Of a stretch of 37,453 nt of DNA, positions 16,548 to 24,404 are shown piece after piece. How positions within the stretch are numbered: position 1 is the first letter of the stretch; the number at the start of each line of letters is the position of its first letter. Below the pieces are notes generated by a model, which saw only the letters and a list, made by a program, of their open reading frames with translations, had not been told where the DNA came from and did not search any database. Position numbers and translations under genes: made by a program. Where the stretch lies: positions 1 to 37,453 of the forward strand of contig JAUYNO010000042.1 in assembly GCA_030696045.1 (NCBI GenBank), written 5' to 3'. The stretch comes from Stagnimonas sp. (GTDB taxonomy: Bacteria > Pseudomonadota > Gammaproteobacteria > Nevskiales > Nevskiaceae).

Positions 16548-17651
16548 TACAGTTTCGTCTGGCAAAGACCGGATTGGCCGAACTGGCAGTTCGACCTGAC
16601 GCGCGTGGCCGTGCCGCTCGCGGCTGTGAGTCGCGCCCAAGGAGAACTGTTCGGCCGCCTCGCGGATGTCGGGCTGGCCCTGCGCGACCAGGCGGCCCTG
16701 TCGGCCCTCACCGAAGACGTGGTGCAGACCAGTGCGATCGAGGGCGAGTCGCTGAATGCCCAATCGGTCCGCTCGTCCGTCGCACGCCGGCTGGGCGTGG
16801 ACATCGGCGCGCTCGCGCCGGCGGATCGACAGGTCGATGGCCTGGTGGACATGGTGCTCGACGCCACTGGCGCCAGCCAAGCGCCACTGACCGCCGAGCG
16901 CCTACGCGGCTGGCACGCGGCGCTGTTCCCGACGGGTTTCAGCGGTCTGCACCAGATCGAAGTCGGGTGCTGGCGCAGCGACGCTGAAGGACCAATGCAG
17001 GTTGTCTCTGGGCCGCATCAGCGACAGAGAGTGCATTTCGAGGCGCCGCCGGCGGCTCGGCTGGATGCCGAGATGCAGCGCTTCCTCGCCTGGGCCAACG
17101 CCGACACCGGCGAGCCCCTGCTGCTCAAGTCGGGTCTGGCCCACCTCTGGTTCGTGACGATCCACCCCTTCGACGACGGCAACGGCCGTATCGCCCGCGC
17201 GCTGGGTGATCTGTTCCTGACGCGCGCCGACGGACATGCCCCGCGCTTCTACAGCCTGTCCGCCGAAATCCAGCGTCAGCGCGCCGCGTATTACGCCGTG
17301 CTCGAGCGCACTCAGCGCGGCGGGCTGGAAGTGACCGAGTGGCTGCTGTGGTTTCTCGACACGCTGGGGTCCGCCGTTCTCGCGGCCCAGCAGGGGCTGG
17401 ATGCCGTGCTGCACAAGGCGCGCTTCTGGCGGCACTGGTCGGGCACTCCGATGAACGCACGCCAGATCAAGCTGCTCAACCGCCTGCTGGATGGCTACGA
17501 GGGCAAGCTCACCAGTGGTCGCTGGGCGCGCATGGCCGACTGCTCGTCGGATACCGCACTCCGGGATATCAGCGAACTGATGCGGATGGGGGTCCTGCAA
17601 CCGATGCCCGGCGGGGGGCGGAGTGCGGGCTATGAGCTGGCCCCGGTTTGA
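16533..17651 (+). CDS. Fic family protein (AMP transferase)
   Basis: 372 residues. The catalytic Fic motif is intact: HPFDDGNGRIAR with His211, which in the family transfers AMP from ATP to a hydroxyl side chain of a target. An inhibitory-helix motif (S/T)xxxE(G/N) is present within the same chain as TSAIEG (residues 66-71), marking a class II, self-inhibited Fic protein with an N-terminal DUF4172-like segment. The C-terminal ~80 residues look like a winged-helix domain (RWARMADCSSDTALRDISEL), suggesting DNA binding or autoregulation, which fits the palindrome cluster over its start. No clear Shine-Dalgarno is seen. It is followed by repeat motifs and a truncated restriction-type gene, at the edge of the accessory region. 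Confidence 0.93.
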   Translation: MNGGEYSFVWQRPDWPNWQFDLTRVAVPLAAVSRAQGELFGRLADVGLALRDQAALSALTEDVVQTSAIEGESLNAQSVRSSVARRLGVDIGALAPADRQVDGLVDMVLDATGASQAPLTAERLRGWHAALFPTGFSGLHQIEVGCWRSDAEGPMQVVSGPHQRQRVHFEAPPAARLDAEMQRFLAWANADTGEPLLLKSGLAHLWFVTIHPFDDGNGRIARALGDLFLTRADGHAPRFYSLSAEIQRQRAAYYAVLERTQRGGLEVTEWLLWFLDTLGSAVLAAQQGLDAVLHKARFWRHWSGTPMNARQIKLLNRLLDGYEGKLTSGRWARMADCSSDTALRDISELMRMGVLQPMPGGGRSAGYELAPV

Positions 17652-17692
17652 GTTGGTGGTGGAGGCAGTCCTCAGCTATCCCGTCTCCACAA

Positions 17693-17825
17693 TTCCCAGC
17701 GAACAGGGAAGTTAGCAGGGATTTTTGTCGATTTCCGCCTTGCCGGGTCGGTGCGGTATCCCGAGAAGCCACTGTCTACATCGATCTGTGTCGGAAATTC
17801 CCTATTTGTCGAGCAGGGAAATTTC
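17693..17825. repeat. Block of interspersed CAGGGAA/TTCCCT motifs
   Basis: The segment contains AACAGGGAAG, AGCAGGGATT, then the inverse AAATTCCCTATTTG and GAGCAGGGAAATTTC, with related GTCGATTTCC and GTCGGAAATTCC between them. It is AT-richer than the fic gene before it. Similar arrays of degenerate CAGGGAA(A/T)TT motifs occur beside recombinase or integrated-element boundaries in other bacteria (recollection, not checked). No gene is seen in it. Confidence 0.45.
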
Positions 17826-17831
17826 TAACGC

Positions 17832-18017
17832 TCAACAGCGAAGCTTGCCTTCGTCAGGGCTCAGCACGTAGCGGGTGTTTAGCTCGTCGAGATAGGGTGA
17901 GTTCCAAAGGATGTTGCTTCCCAAGACCGCGCCGTTCGCCAGTAGGCAGTTCTGCTTCCATGACTCCGCCGCGTCGAGAATGGCGTCGAGACAGTAATGC
18001 GGCGAATAGCGACTCAT
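17832..18017 (-). pseudogene. Truncated N-terminus of McrB-like restriction ATPase (61 codons)
   Basis: The ORF begins MSRYSPHYCLDAILDAAESW with a strong GGGGAG Shine-Dalgarno nine bases upstream, and continues WKQNCLLANGAVLG, LWNSPYLDEL and SPDEG before running into a stop after KLRC. The pattern (L-x-A-A-x-x-W-K-x-x-C-L-L...LW...L-x-E-L...DEGEG) is the N-terminal segment of McrB-like AAA ATPases of type IV restriction systems, as I remember them; here the chain ends exactly where the conserved DEGEG would continue. No AAA domain follows in any frame, and the CAGGGAA block starts directly after. It is probably a remnant left by a rearrangement, although the good ribosome site means a short peptide could still be made. 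Confidence 0.5.
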
Positions 18018-18283
18018 GGGCTCCCCATTTTTTTGGCCTTGCCTCTCCTGACCTGAGGCGATTTTATGAAGCTTTGCGCTCCTTGCTGCCTTCTCCGTAG
18101 CTAGGAGTCGGCGCGGTCTACGATCCAGGCCGCGAACCGTTTTGTGCAACTCTCACGAGCCGTGAAGAGGGAACTCGGTGATTCAGCTAATCGCGAGGCA
18201 AAACCGCCGTCGCTAAAGCGGTTCATAATGATCAACAGCGAGTGCGCGAGTTGATAGCTATAAGGCTCGGCGATCACGTTTTG

Positions 18284-20509
18284 CTACGGCTGTTTTTCTA
18301 AAAGCTGCAGCCTGCAAAAAGCTAATAAAACTTGAACAATTTCTGGAGCACTGTCCACGGGAGCTAATAGTTCGGTTAGATGCTCTGCGCATAAATTGAG
18401 ATGCCTAGTGGCTAATGCTATTAAGATTTCGGCTGCTGCTTCTCCTCTGGGGAAGGATGAGTCAACTAATATCCGACGCGCGACACGTTGCATCTCGCGG
18501 CTATCGTCAAGACTTGAAGCGTAATTTAGCTCATGTGGCCTTGCAGCTCTCAGGAAAGAAGCCTGAATAATTCCGTCGTTGAATCTGCCGAAATTAGACG
18601 GCGCTAGCAAGGTGTGCTGCAGGCGGCTGCTGATTAAGGCTCTGGAACCAGGCTTTCCCGAGTTCGACCGAAGAGCTTGCAATACAGAAGCGATCGTAAA
18701 AAAAACATCGCCTTGTGAATGAGGGCCGCTCGACAGTTTTGTGGGCCAAAAAACAAATCCTTGCTGCAATTTTAGCTCTTTACCAGCGATATTTGGCAGG
18801 AAAAGCTGGTTTACAACAGGTATGCTTGTTTTTGAGAGAATTTGTTCGCGAGCCTTCAAATCTTTCAAAGCATTAGCATGGGAGGCCAAAGAAGGGGTTC
18901 TTGAGATTCGCCGCAGAAGTAGCAATTCTTTTGCCCATGCGTTCGTGGGCGATGAAACTGGGAGCAGAATTTTCTCTACTTGCGCAAATTCGTGGGGTTG
19001 AGCATGTGAAGTCTGAACAAGTGTCGCTCGCAAAGATTTTAACCGATCGTCTGATTCGGATTTTATGATTCCAACAATATAGATTTGAGGCGCTAGTGGA
19101 TACGAGGAGCGCAAATCTCTGCTGATGTCTAGTAGGCTTCGTCCGCTTTCCACCACTAATGCGCAAATTATGACGGCCTCATTTACCATGGCCTGGGCCT
19201 CTGAGCGCAGATCGTTTCTGCCGATAATTCGAGGCTGATTTTGTTTATTAAGCGTTTTTACGACTTCATCGGCGAGCGAGCTTGAAGCCTCGTCAGCACA
19301 AACAATGCAGCTAACTTTTGCCGGTATCGATCGCGATAGAATATATCGAAGTCTATCTTTGAATTTGCTGGACAAATTCAATTTCTGGGGATCTACGTGA
19401 AATTCTCGGCAGCCATTTTCGGCTGGATTGCCAATGCTTATTCCGAAAATTTCGTTGTTCGCCAGCCGTTGAATGGTTTCTGATAGACCTGCTGGCGCAT
19501 CTGCTTTCGTGACTAGAAATGACTGCGGCTGAGGGCCCGCAATATCGAATTGATCACCTTGCAAAGATATGGCTATCGAGCCTTCCAGGCATAATGGACA
19601 CGATCCTGCCTTAAAGTCTCCGTTGTCGCATTCATAGCCGTCCTGGTTGCTATCGACGTCATACTGCAAGTTGCAGATGCTTGTATGGCTGGCGGCTTTT
19701 TTTCCCAAGAAAACGACATGTACAATTTTCTGTGGCGACAATGTCGGCTCACGCTTAATGAGCTCTCGAAGTAAGCTTCCGCTGGAAGAAGCAGAGATTA
19801 GAATTAGAGCGTCATCTTTTCGGGTGAATTCAAAGCGAGGAGGTTTGAAGAAATCATAAGATCGAAAATTATCGGCCAAAAGATGTCTTTTGGAATTCAG
19901 CCCCGAAAGGTGATCATTAATGCTTCCGATAAGGCTGAATAAAGCGGGCGTGTCAATGTATATTACTTTTACTTCTTCGGGAATGAAGCTCAGTGCGCAA
20001 AAAGCGAAAAAGGATAGCTCCGCTTGGCTTACGAGCGCATTTGATAATCTCATAAATCTGCCAGTATGCCGGCCTGACGGATTTTGAAAATGATAAGCCG
20101 GTGTGCAATTTACAAAGCCATCATTTTCTCTAAAAATTGATGTTAGAGCGCGATTTTTAAAATCCTCAAATCTAACAAATTTTTTCGGCTTTTCTCCTTG
20201 GATGGTTTTTCGTTGCTTTTCTTTTCCGTATTCATCGAAGCTAAGCAAGGTAACAATCAGATTATTTGGCAATCTGTCAAATAATGATCTTGCTCTTATG
20301 GTGTTAAGCGCGCTAATTGCCGAGGCGAAAAGCGTATCGCGCACGACCATTGCTATTTCATCGGGGGCTAGGCTTTTTTCTTTATTATGCAGTATCGCTT
20401 GACTGAATACGTCAATGTCGATTTTGTTGCTAGTAAAAAAAGCAATCAATACGTCGCGGGCATTGTTTTTTGCCCGATGCTGGAATCTATATAAGTAAAT
20501 CGCCTTCAC
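18284..20509 (-). CDS. Unknown protein with two phosphoribosyltransferase-like domains
   Basis: 741 residues, AT-rich, second gene of a two-gene operon; its GTG start overlaps the upstream stop by 4 bases (GTGA). Residues about 135-270 resemble an orotate-phosphoribosyltransferase fold: HFQNPSGRHTGRF recalls the OPRT entry motif, VKVIYIDTPALFSLIG the next strand, and ALILISASSSGSLLRELI the PRPP-loop strand and helix. A cysteine cluster follows (C279, C294, C304-x2-C307), possibly zinc-binding. Residues about 395-515 repeat the pattern (SCIVCADEASSSLADEVVKT; VIICALVVESGRSLLDISRD; PQIYIVGIIKS). Neither PRPP loop has the usual two acidic residues. The C-terminal ~160 residues are mostly helical (SQGDVFFTIASVLQALRS, NFGRFNDGIIQASFLRAARP). 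No signal peptide or membrane segment. Function unknown; partnership with the GHKL ATPase is near certain. Confidence 0.8.
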   Translation of the reverse strand: MKAIYLYRFQHRAKNNARDVLIAFFTSNKIDIDVFSQAILHNKEKSLAPDEIAMVVRDTLFASAISALNTIRARSLFDRLPNNLIVTLLSFDEYGKEKQRKTIQGEKPKKFVRFEDFKNRALTSIFRENDGFVNCTPAYHFQNPSGRHTGRFMRLSNALVSQAELSFFAFCALSFIPEEVKVIYIDTPALFSLIGSINDHLSGLNSKRHLLADNFRSYDFFKPPRFEFTRKDDALILISASSSGSLLRELIKREPTLSPQKIVHVVFLGKKAASHTSICNLQYDVDSNQDGYECDNGDFKAGSCPLCLEGSIAISLQGDQFDIAGPQPQSFLVTKADAPAGLSETIQRLANNEIFGISIGNPAENGCREFHVDPQKLNLSSKFKDRLRYILSRSIPAKVSCIVCADEASSSLADEVVKTLNKQNQPRIIGRNDLRSEAQAMVNEAVIICALVVESGRSLLDISRDLRSSYPLAPQIYIVGIIKSESDDRLKSLRATLVQTSHAQPHEFAQVEKILLPVSSPTNAWAKELLLLRRISRTPSLASHANALKDLKAREQILSKTSIPVVNQLFLPNIAGKELKLQQGFVFWPTKLSSGPHSQGDVFFTIASVLQALRSNSGKPGSRALISSRLQHTLLAPSNFGRFNDGIIQASFLRAARPHELNYASSLDDSREMQRVARRILVDSSFPRGEAAAEILIALATRHLNLCAEHLTELLAPVDSAPEIVQVLLAFCRLQLLEKQP

Positions 20510-21654
20510 GACTTTATTAGGGGCACTATCAATGTGACCAAGGTGCCATTAACTGGCGATCTCGGAACGGGTCTTTCGGAGCCAATTGAATCGACTAACC
20601 TCGGTACGGCGTTGAGACTTGCCTGCTTATCAGGGGATATGCAAAGAGATAGCCGGCCCGTCCTTAGCTTGAGGAAGCCGTTGTGTCTATTCAGTATATT
20701 GGCGACTGTCGGCAGTCCTTTGCCGTAATTAGGGTCGTTCTTTGACGAAATGTTTTTCTTAAAACAATCTGAAACGGCCAAAAACTCTTCTGCCAATGTC
20801 ATGTCAGTAGTCGGCTTTTTTCGCAGACATTGTGCATAGCCAGGACCAGAGTCAAAAATAGATATCTCTAAAAAGCGAACTTTAGAACTGTTTTTTTCTG
20901 GTTTTAGTTTTGATAGATACCTACCAAACGCGGTTTCCTTTGTGACTTTATTTTCAAGGGTCTCCGGCGAAACTAAATGATTTCTTGAGAAGATTCCTCT
21001 AATAGATTTTTCAAGAATTATTCCATCCCATGACTTTCGAGCATGTTCGTCAGTGTTCTTGAAAAGCTCGTACGCTAGTGCACCAAGCTCGGATATGTCC
21101 ACTGAGCTAAATATTGTTTTGTATTTGTCTGGAATTGCGGGTTCAATAATACGCAGGGGGATCGTGGCTGCCAGTTCGGCCTCCGATCTTAGATAGACAT
21201 CGAACTCTGTCCCGATATACAGTCTTGGATCGTGCAACTCTTCGTGGTCGACGCAATAGGATTCGCTGATAAGGCCGCGCATGCCGTATGGCGAATTGGG
21301 GTCGGACAACTGCTGCTGTCTTGTTCTCGCAAGACTACGAAGACGTTGGGTAACATCTATATTTCCATCATATGTTTTTGCTATGTCACAAGAGAATGCG
21401 CTAACGATTCCGTGCGCCCGGCCAATGAAAGTTGATAACTCTAAATCTGTTCCTGCGTTGGCGTGAATTAGTAACCGTGGTTTTTTCTTGCTAAGTGCCC
21501 AGGTTATTATTAATTGAATTATTGAAGCTTCGCCGCCAACATAAGCGTGGCGAGCATTGGTAGGTACTAGCAGATCGTCATCGAGCTCGGCTTCTGCAAG
21601 CTTGCGCAGAAACTTTTCGCTAGTGGCCGATGTGAAGCCGCCTTCCAATTTCAT
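20506..21654 (-). CDS. GHKL-superfamily ATPase, first gene of the two-gene accessory operon
   Basis: 382 residues. A GHKL (Hsp90/histidine-kinase type) ATP-binding domain occupies about 185-380: N box ELFKNTDEHA with Asn200, G1 box FDSGPGY with Asp268, G2 box YGKGLPTV around Gly311, and the final strand NGTLVTLIVPL. There is no HisKA dimerisation domain or phospho-acceptor region, so it is not a histidine kinase. The N-terminal ~170 residues form an unrecognised alpha/beta domain (AYVGGEASIIQLIITWALS, then RLLIHANAGTDLE). Stand-alone GHKL ATPases often act as ATP-gated switches in conflict systems (MORC-like and others). No Shine-Dalgarno is visible before the ATG, while the leader is AT-rich. 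It is coupled to the 741-residue protein by a 4-base overlap. Confidence 0.85.
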   Translation of the reverse strand: MKLEGGFTSATSEKFLRKLAEAELDDDLLVPTNARHAYVGGEASIIQLIITWALSKKKPRLLIHANAGTDLELSTFIGRAHGIVSAFSCDIAKTYDGNIDVTQRLRSLARTRQQQLSDPNSPYGMRGLISESYCVDHEELHDPRLYIGTEFDVYLRSEAELAATIPLRIIEPAIPDKYKTIFSSVDISELGALAYELFKNTDEHARKSWDGIILEKSIRGIFSRNHLVSPETLENKVTKETAFGRYLSKLKPEKNSSKVRFLEISIFDSGPGYAQCLRKKPTTDMTLAEEFLAVSDCFKKNISSKNDPNYGKGLPTVANILNRHNGFLKLRTGRLSLCISPDKQASLNAVPRLVDSIGSERPVPRSPVNGTLVTLIVPLIKS

Positions 21655-21799
21655 TTAATGTCTACGCATCTGTAAGATTAGTATTACTGTCGCAAAATGT
21701 ACTGTGCTTGGGGGGGTGCATTAACTTCATCATTTCATGTATTTGGGCGCGAAGGCAATCCACCTCAAATTATCTGAATTCTGCAAGTTGGCCTTGATC

Positions 21800-21858
21800 G
21801 TGGGGCGATCGACGGGACAAGTTGATGTAGAGCTCCTGCGGAACCGATCCTGCCCCAC
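21800..21858. repeat. Imperfect inverted repeat GTGGGGC(AG)GATCG
   Basis: GTGGGGCGATCG at 21800-21811 faces CGATCCTGCCCCAC at 21845-21858; the arms pair except for a two-base bulge, with a 33-base loop. It lies in the spacer upstream of the GHKL operon. It may be a hairpin or a mobile-element end; no function is assigned. Confidence 0.4.
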
Positions 21859-22140
21859 TTTACGCAGAAGCTGCCAGTCCAAGATGCTTTTTTTTGCCAG
21901 TCCTCGATCACACGCGATGAAAGCTAGTCAGAGCTCGCGGGTGTCGGCATTCGGTAGTCGACCGAAGATAGTGGATATCGCGGCCACATCAAGCATTTGA
22001 GAAACGACTGGCTTTCCGTGGCAACAAGAGCGTGCATGCCCTGCTTGGGTGCTCTGTCGACCAACCGTTTTGGCGAAAGCCCGCGTTGCTGGGGCATTCC
22101 TGGGTAAAGCCTGGCGGTTTGCCGCGCAAAAAGGAATGAA

Positions 22141-22193
22141 TGGTGGGCCCTGTCGGACTTGAACCGACAACCAAGGGATTATGAGTCGCGCAG
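22141..22193 (-). tRNA. 3' fragment of a CAU-anticodon tRNA (Ile2 or Met), likely attachment-site scar
   Basis: Read on the minus strand, the segment gives the anticodon loop CTCATAA, the 3' anticodon stem TCCCT, a variable region, a perfect T arm (GTCGG-TTCAAGT-CCGAC), the 3' acceptor strand GGGCCCA and an encoded CCA. The 5' side of the anticodon stem does not pair properly (GCGCGA rather than AGGGA) and no D arm or 5' acceptor strand follows upstream, so this is not a complete tRNA. Integrative elements that enter at tRNA 3' ends leave exactly such duplicated 3' parts. The T arm and CAU anticodon suit tRNA-Ile2 (CAU) best. No integrase is in the window. Confidence 0.75.
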
Positions 22194-22554
22194 TAACGTC
22201 ATAAGATATTGATATATAAAAGTTTGTTGTGGCATCTGAGCGTAAGGCTTGTTGCTTGTTAATCAGTAAGTTAGCGGCCTTTCGCGCAAGTCATGATAGC
22301 TAGTGGATGTACCGCAGGTGTACCAACGCTTGCATGCGCCTTGGTCCAAAATCGCGAACTTGTCGGAGCGGCCAAATCAGGTCTCTGATCGTGACGAAGA
22401 CGGCCCCACTTTTGTGGACACCGCCTGTTAGTAGCGGTCCTCTACGGCGCTTCAGCCAAGGCGCTTGCCCGACCTAGCTTTGCTCGTCGACTTTGGGAAG
22501 CGCACTTTGCTCTGCGCTCAGGTCTACCACAGCAAACTGCCGCGCACCTTCACG

Positions 22555-23085
22555 CTACTCGTAGCTCAAAGCAAAGGACAGCAATCCGATGGCTCCCTCA
22601 CCGACCTTTTCGCCGCGCGTCGCCACGTTAATCTCCACCCCCGCGTTGGCAGCGACGGCGGCACTCAGGCTCCGGAAGAAAGGCCGAGTCCGGTAGCCGA
22701 GACGAAGCGTGGGTTGAATCACGGTGATGGAGGAGTCCCCATCACGCCCTGGATCGCGCCAGTCGATATCTAGTGCAAACAGCTCCGCGCGCGCACCGTA
22801 GAACCAGCCCTGTGGCGCGGGTTTCCAGAACCGACTCAGTTCAACACCCAGGCCAAAGCCATCGCCGGACTCGTCCTCGTGGCGGCCAGCATCGCCGCGT
22901 CGGGCGCGGTTGTAGAGGACGGACGCGCCCCATTCAGTCTGAGCGTCAAACCGCCACGAAAGGCCGGCGCTGACGATCTTGCCGACGGGATAGAGACGCA
23001 GCTCCGCTGTCGGCGTCACCGCGAGCGCCGGCAGCGTGGAGAAGGCCAGCAGGATGGCGGTGTAGCGTTTCGCGAGCGAGGGCAT
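22555..23085 (-). CDS. Putative outer-membrane beta-barrel protein
   Basis: 176 residues with a signal peptide (MPSLAKRYTAILLAFSTLPA, cleavage after ALA) followed by alternating strands typical of a small outer-membrane barrel: TAELRLYPVGKIVSAGLSW, GFGLGVELSRFWKP, WFYGARAELFALDI, ITVIQPTLRLGYRTRPFF, and a C-terminal strand ending FALSYE. The aromatic-rich strands and even length fit a barrel, but I cannot name a family. It begins 40 bases downstream of coaBC in the same direction, perhaps by chance. Beyond its stop lies the tRNA-fragment spacer, so it marks the start of ordinary chromosome on this side. Confidence 0.65.
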   Translation of the reverse strand: MPSLAKRYTAILLAFSTLPALAVTPTAELRLYPVGKIVSAGLSWRFDAQTEWGASVLYNRARRGDAGRHEDESGDGFGLGVELSRFWKPAPQGWFYGARAELFALDIDWRDPGRDGDSSITVIQPTLRLGYRTRPFFRSLSAAVAANAGVEINVATRGEKVGEGAIGLLSFALSYE

Positions 23086-23125
23086 GAGAGGAACTCTCTG
23101 TGGAGCGGCGGACGACGTCGCCGGC

Positions 23126-24385
23126 TCAGGCGGGCGATGCCGCAGGCAGCGGCGGACGCGGTCGCGATGCCAGCCGTTCGGCGATCAACGCCACCAGCGC
23201 GCGCGCGACCGCTGCCTTGGGCGCTTGGGCAATCTCACGCTCGCCCTCGGGCCAGAACACGCTCAGAGCGTTGTCCTCGGTGTCGAAGGCCTTGCCCTCG
23301 CCTACCCAATTGGCGGCTATGAGGTCGAGGCCCTTGCGGGTGAGCTTGCTGCGCGCGTGCTCGGCGAGCCGCTCGGTCTCGGCGGCGAAGCCGACCAGAA
23401 ACAGCTGGGGATAGCGCGCGCGCAGTGTGGCGAGGATGTCCGGGTTCTTGACCAGATGGAGTGTCAGCTCGTCGCCGGATTTCTTCATCTTCTGCGCAGC
23501 AACGGTCTGCATGCGGTAATCGGCCACGGCCGCCGCCGAGACCAGCAGGTCAGCGTCCTCGGCAGCGGTGAGGCTGGCGTCCAGCATCTGTTGCGCGGTC
23601 TCGACATCCACGCGCCGGATGCCCGAGCCGAGCCTCGATGCCGTGGGACCAGCGATGACGGTGACCTCCGCGCCTACTGCCGCTAGGGCTTCCGCGACGG
23701 CAAAGCCCTGCTTGCCGCTGCTGCGGTTGGTAATGAACCGCACGGGGTCGATCGGCTCGCGGGTGGGGCCGGCCGTCACCACTGCCTTGAGGCCCCGCAT
23801 TGGGGATGACGGCGCCGCCGGCGCCGGCTGCAAGCTCGCCATCACCTGCGCGCAGATCAAATCGACCTCGGCCAGCCGGCCCTGGCCTATATCGCCGCAG
23901 GCCATCAGGCCACTCGCGGGGGCGATGAAGCGGACACCGCGTTCGGCGAGTTTTGCGGCATTAGCTTGCGTTGCGGCGTGCGTCCACATGTGGGGGTTCA
24001 TGGCCGGCGCGACCCACACTGGCCGGTCGGTGGCGAGCAGCAGGGTGGTGAGCAGGTCGCCGGCGAGCCCGGCGGCCATCTGCGCCAGACAGTGCGCGGT
24101 GGCGGGGGCGATGACTACCGCATCGGGCCAGCGCGCTAGTTCGATGTGCCCCATTGCCGCCTCGTGGGCGGCGTCGAGCAGCGCGCCCCGTGGTGCGCGG
24201 CCGGTGAGCGCCTGGAACGAGAGCGGGGTGACGAACTGCTCCGCCCCGGCGGTGAGCACGGTCTGCAACTCCGCGCCCTGCTTCGCGAACAGCCGGGCTA
24301 GTTCCAGGGCCTTGTAGGCGGCGATGCCGCCGCACACGCCGAGCAGGATGCGCGGTGGGCGGCCCAACACGAAGGAACTGCTCAT
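23126..24385 (-). CDS. coaBC: Bifunctional phosphopantothenoylcysteine decarboxylase / phosphopantothenate-cysteine ligase
   Basis: 419 residues. The N-terminal CoaC flavoprotein domain (1-190) has the catalytic His80 (GHIELARWPD), the PAMNPHMW substrate motif (127-134) and the ACGDIGQGR loop (162-170) with its catalytic Cys. The C-terminal CoaB ligase domain (about 198-400) shows TAGPTREPIDPVRFITNRSS and a conserved lysine following. Together they convert 4'-phosphopantothenate plus cysteine and CTP to 4'-phosphopantetheine on the coenzyme A pathway. In many gammaproteobacteria coaBC is followed by dut; that is absent here. It begins 19 bases after the ATP-grasp gene, so it may be read from the peroxiredoxin operon. 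Confidence 0.96.
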   Translation of the reverse strand: MSSSFVLGRPPRILLGVCGGIAAYKALELARLFAKQGAELQTVLTAGAEQFVTPLSFQALTGRAPRGALLDAAHEAAMGHIELARWPDAVVIAPATAHCLAQMAAGLAGDLLTTLLLATDRPVWVAPAMNPHMWTHAATQANAAKLAERGVRFIAPASGLMACGDIGQGRLAEVDLICAQVMASLQPAPAAPSSPMRGLKAVVTAGPTREPIDPVRFITNRSSGKQGFAVAEALAAVGAEVTVIAGPTASRLGSGIRRVDVETAQQMLDASLTAAEDADLLVSAAAVADYRMQTVAAQKMKKSGDELTLHLVKNPDILATLRARYPQLFLVGFAAETERLAEHARSKLTRKGLDLIAANWVGEGKAFDTEDNALSVFWPEGEREIAQAPKAAVARALVALIAERLASRPRPPLPAASPA

Positions 24386-24404
24386 GCGTGGGAATCCGGA
24401 GCGG

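Larger units (their letters stand above)
21655..22554. other. Gene-free accessory spacer
   Basis: No convincing coding sequence is seen over these 900 bases; short open frames lack ribosome sites and family features. It contains the leader of the GHKL operon (21655-21720, with a run of seven G), an imperfect hairpin (21800-21858), the tRNA 3' fragment (22141-22193) and then AT-rich DNA (22195-22290) before GC content rises towards the next gene. The mixture of base composition suggests joined pieces of different origin. Confidence 0.6.

Noticed and set aside
19636..19680. EF-hand-like D-x-N-x-D-G loop in the 741-residue protein (about residues 286-295)
   Set aside because: Single short match inside a cysteine-containing linker without the flanking helices; probably chance.
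21737..22000. Plus-strand ORF of 87 codons in the accessory spacer
   Set aside because: No ribosome site, no recognisable motif, and it crosses the imperfect hairpin; not convincing as a gene.
21852..22412. GCCCCACTTT occurring twice (21852 and 22403), as possible insertion-sequence ends
   Set aside because: Only 10 shared bases, no transposase remnant between the copies and no target duplication visible.
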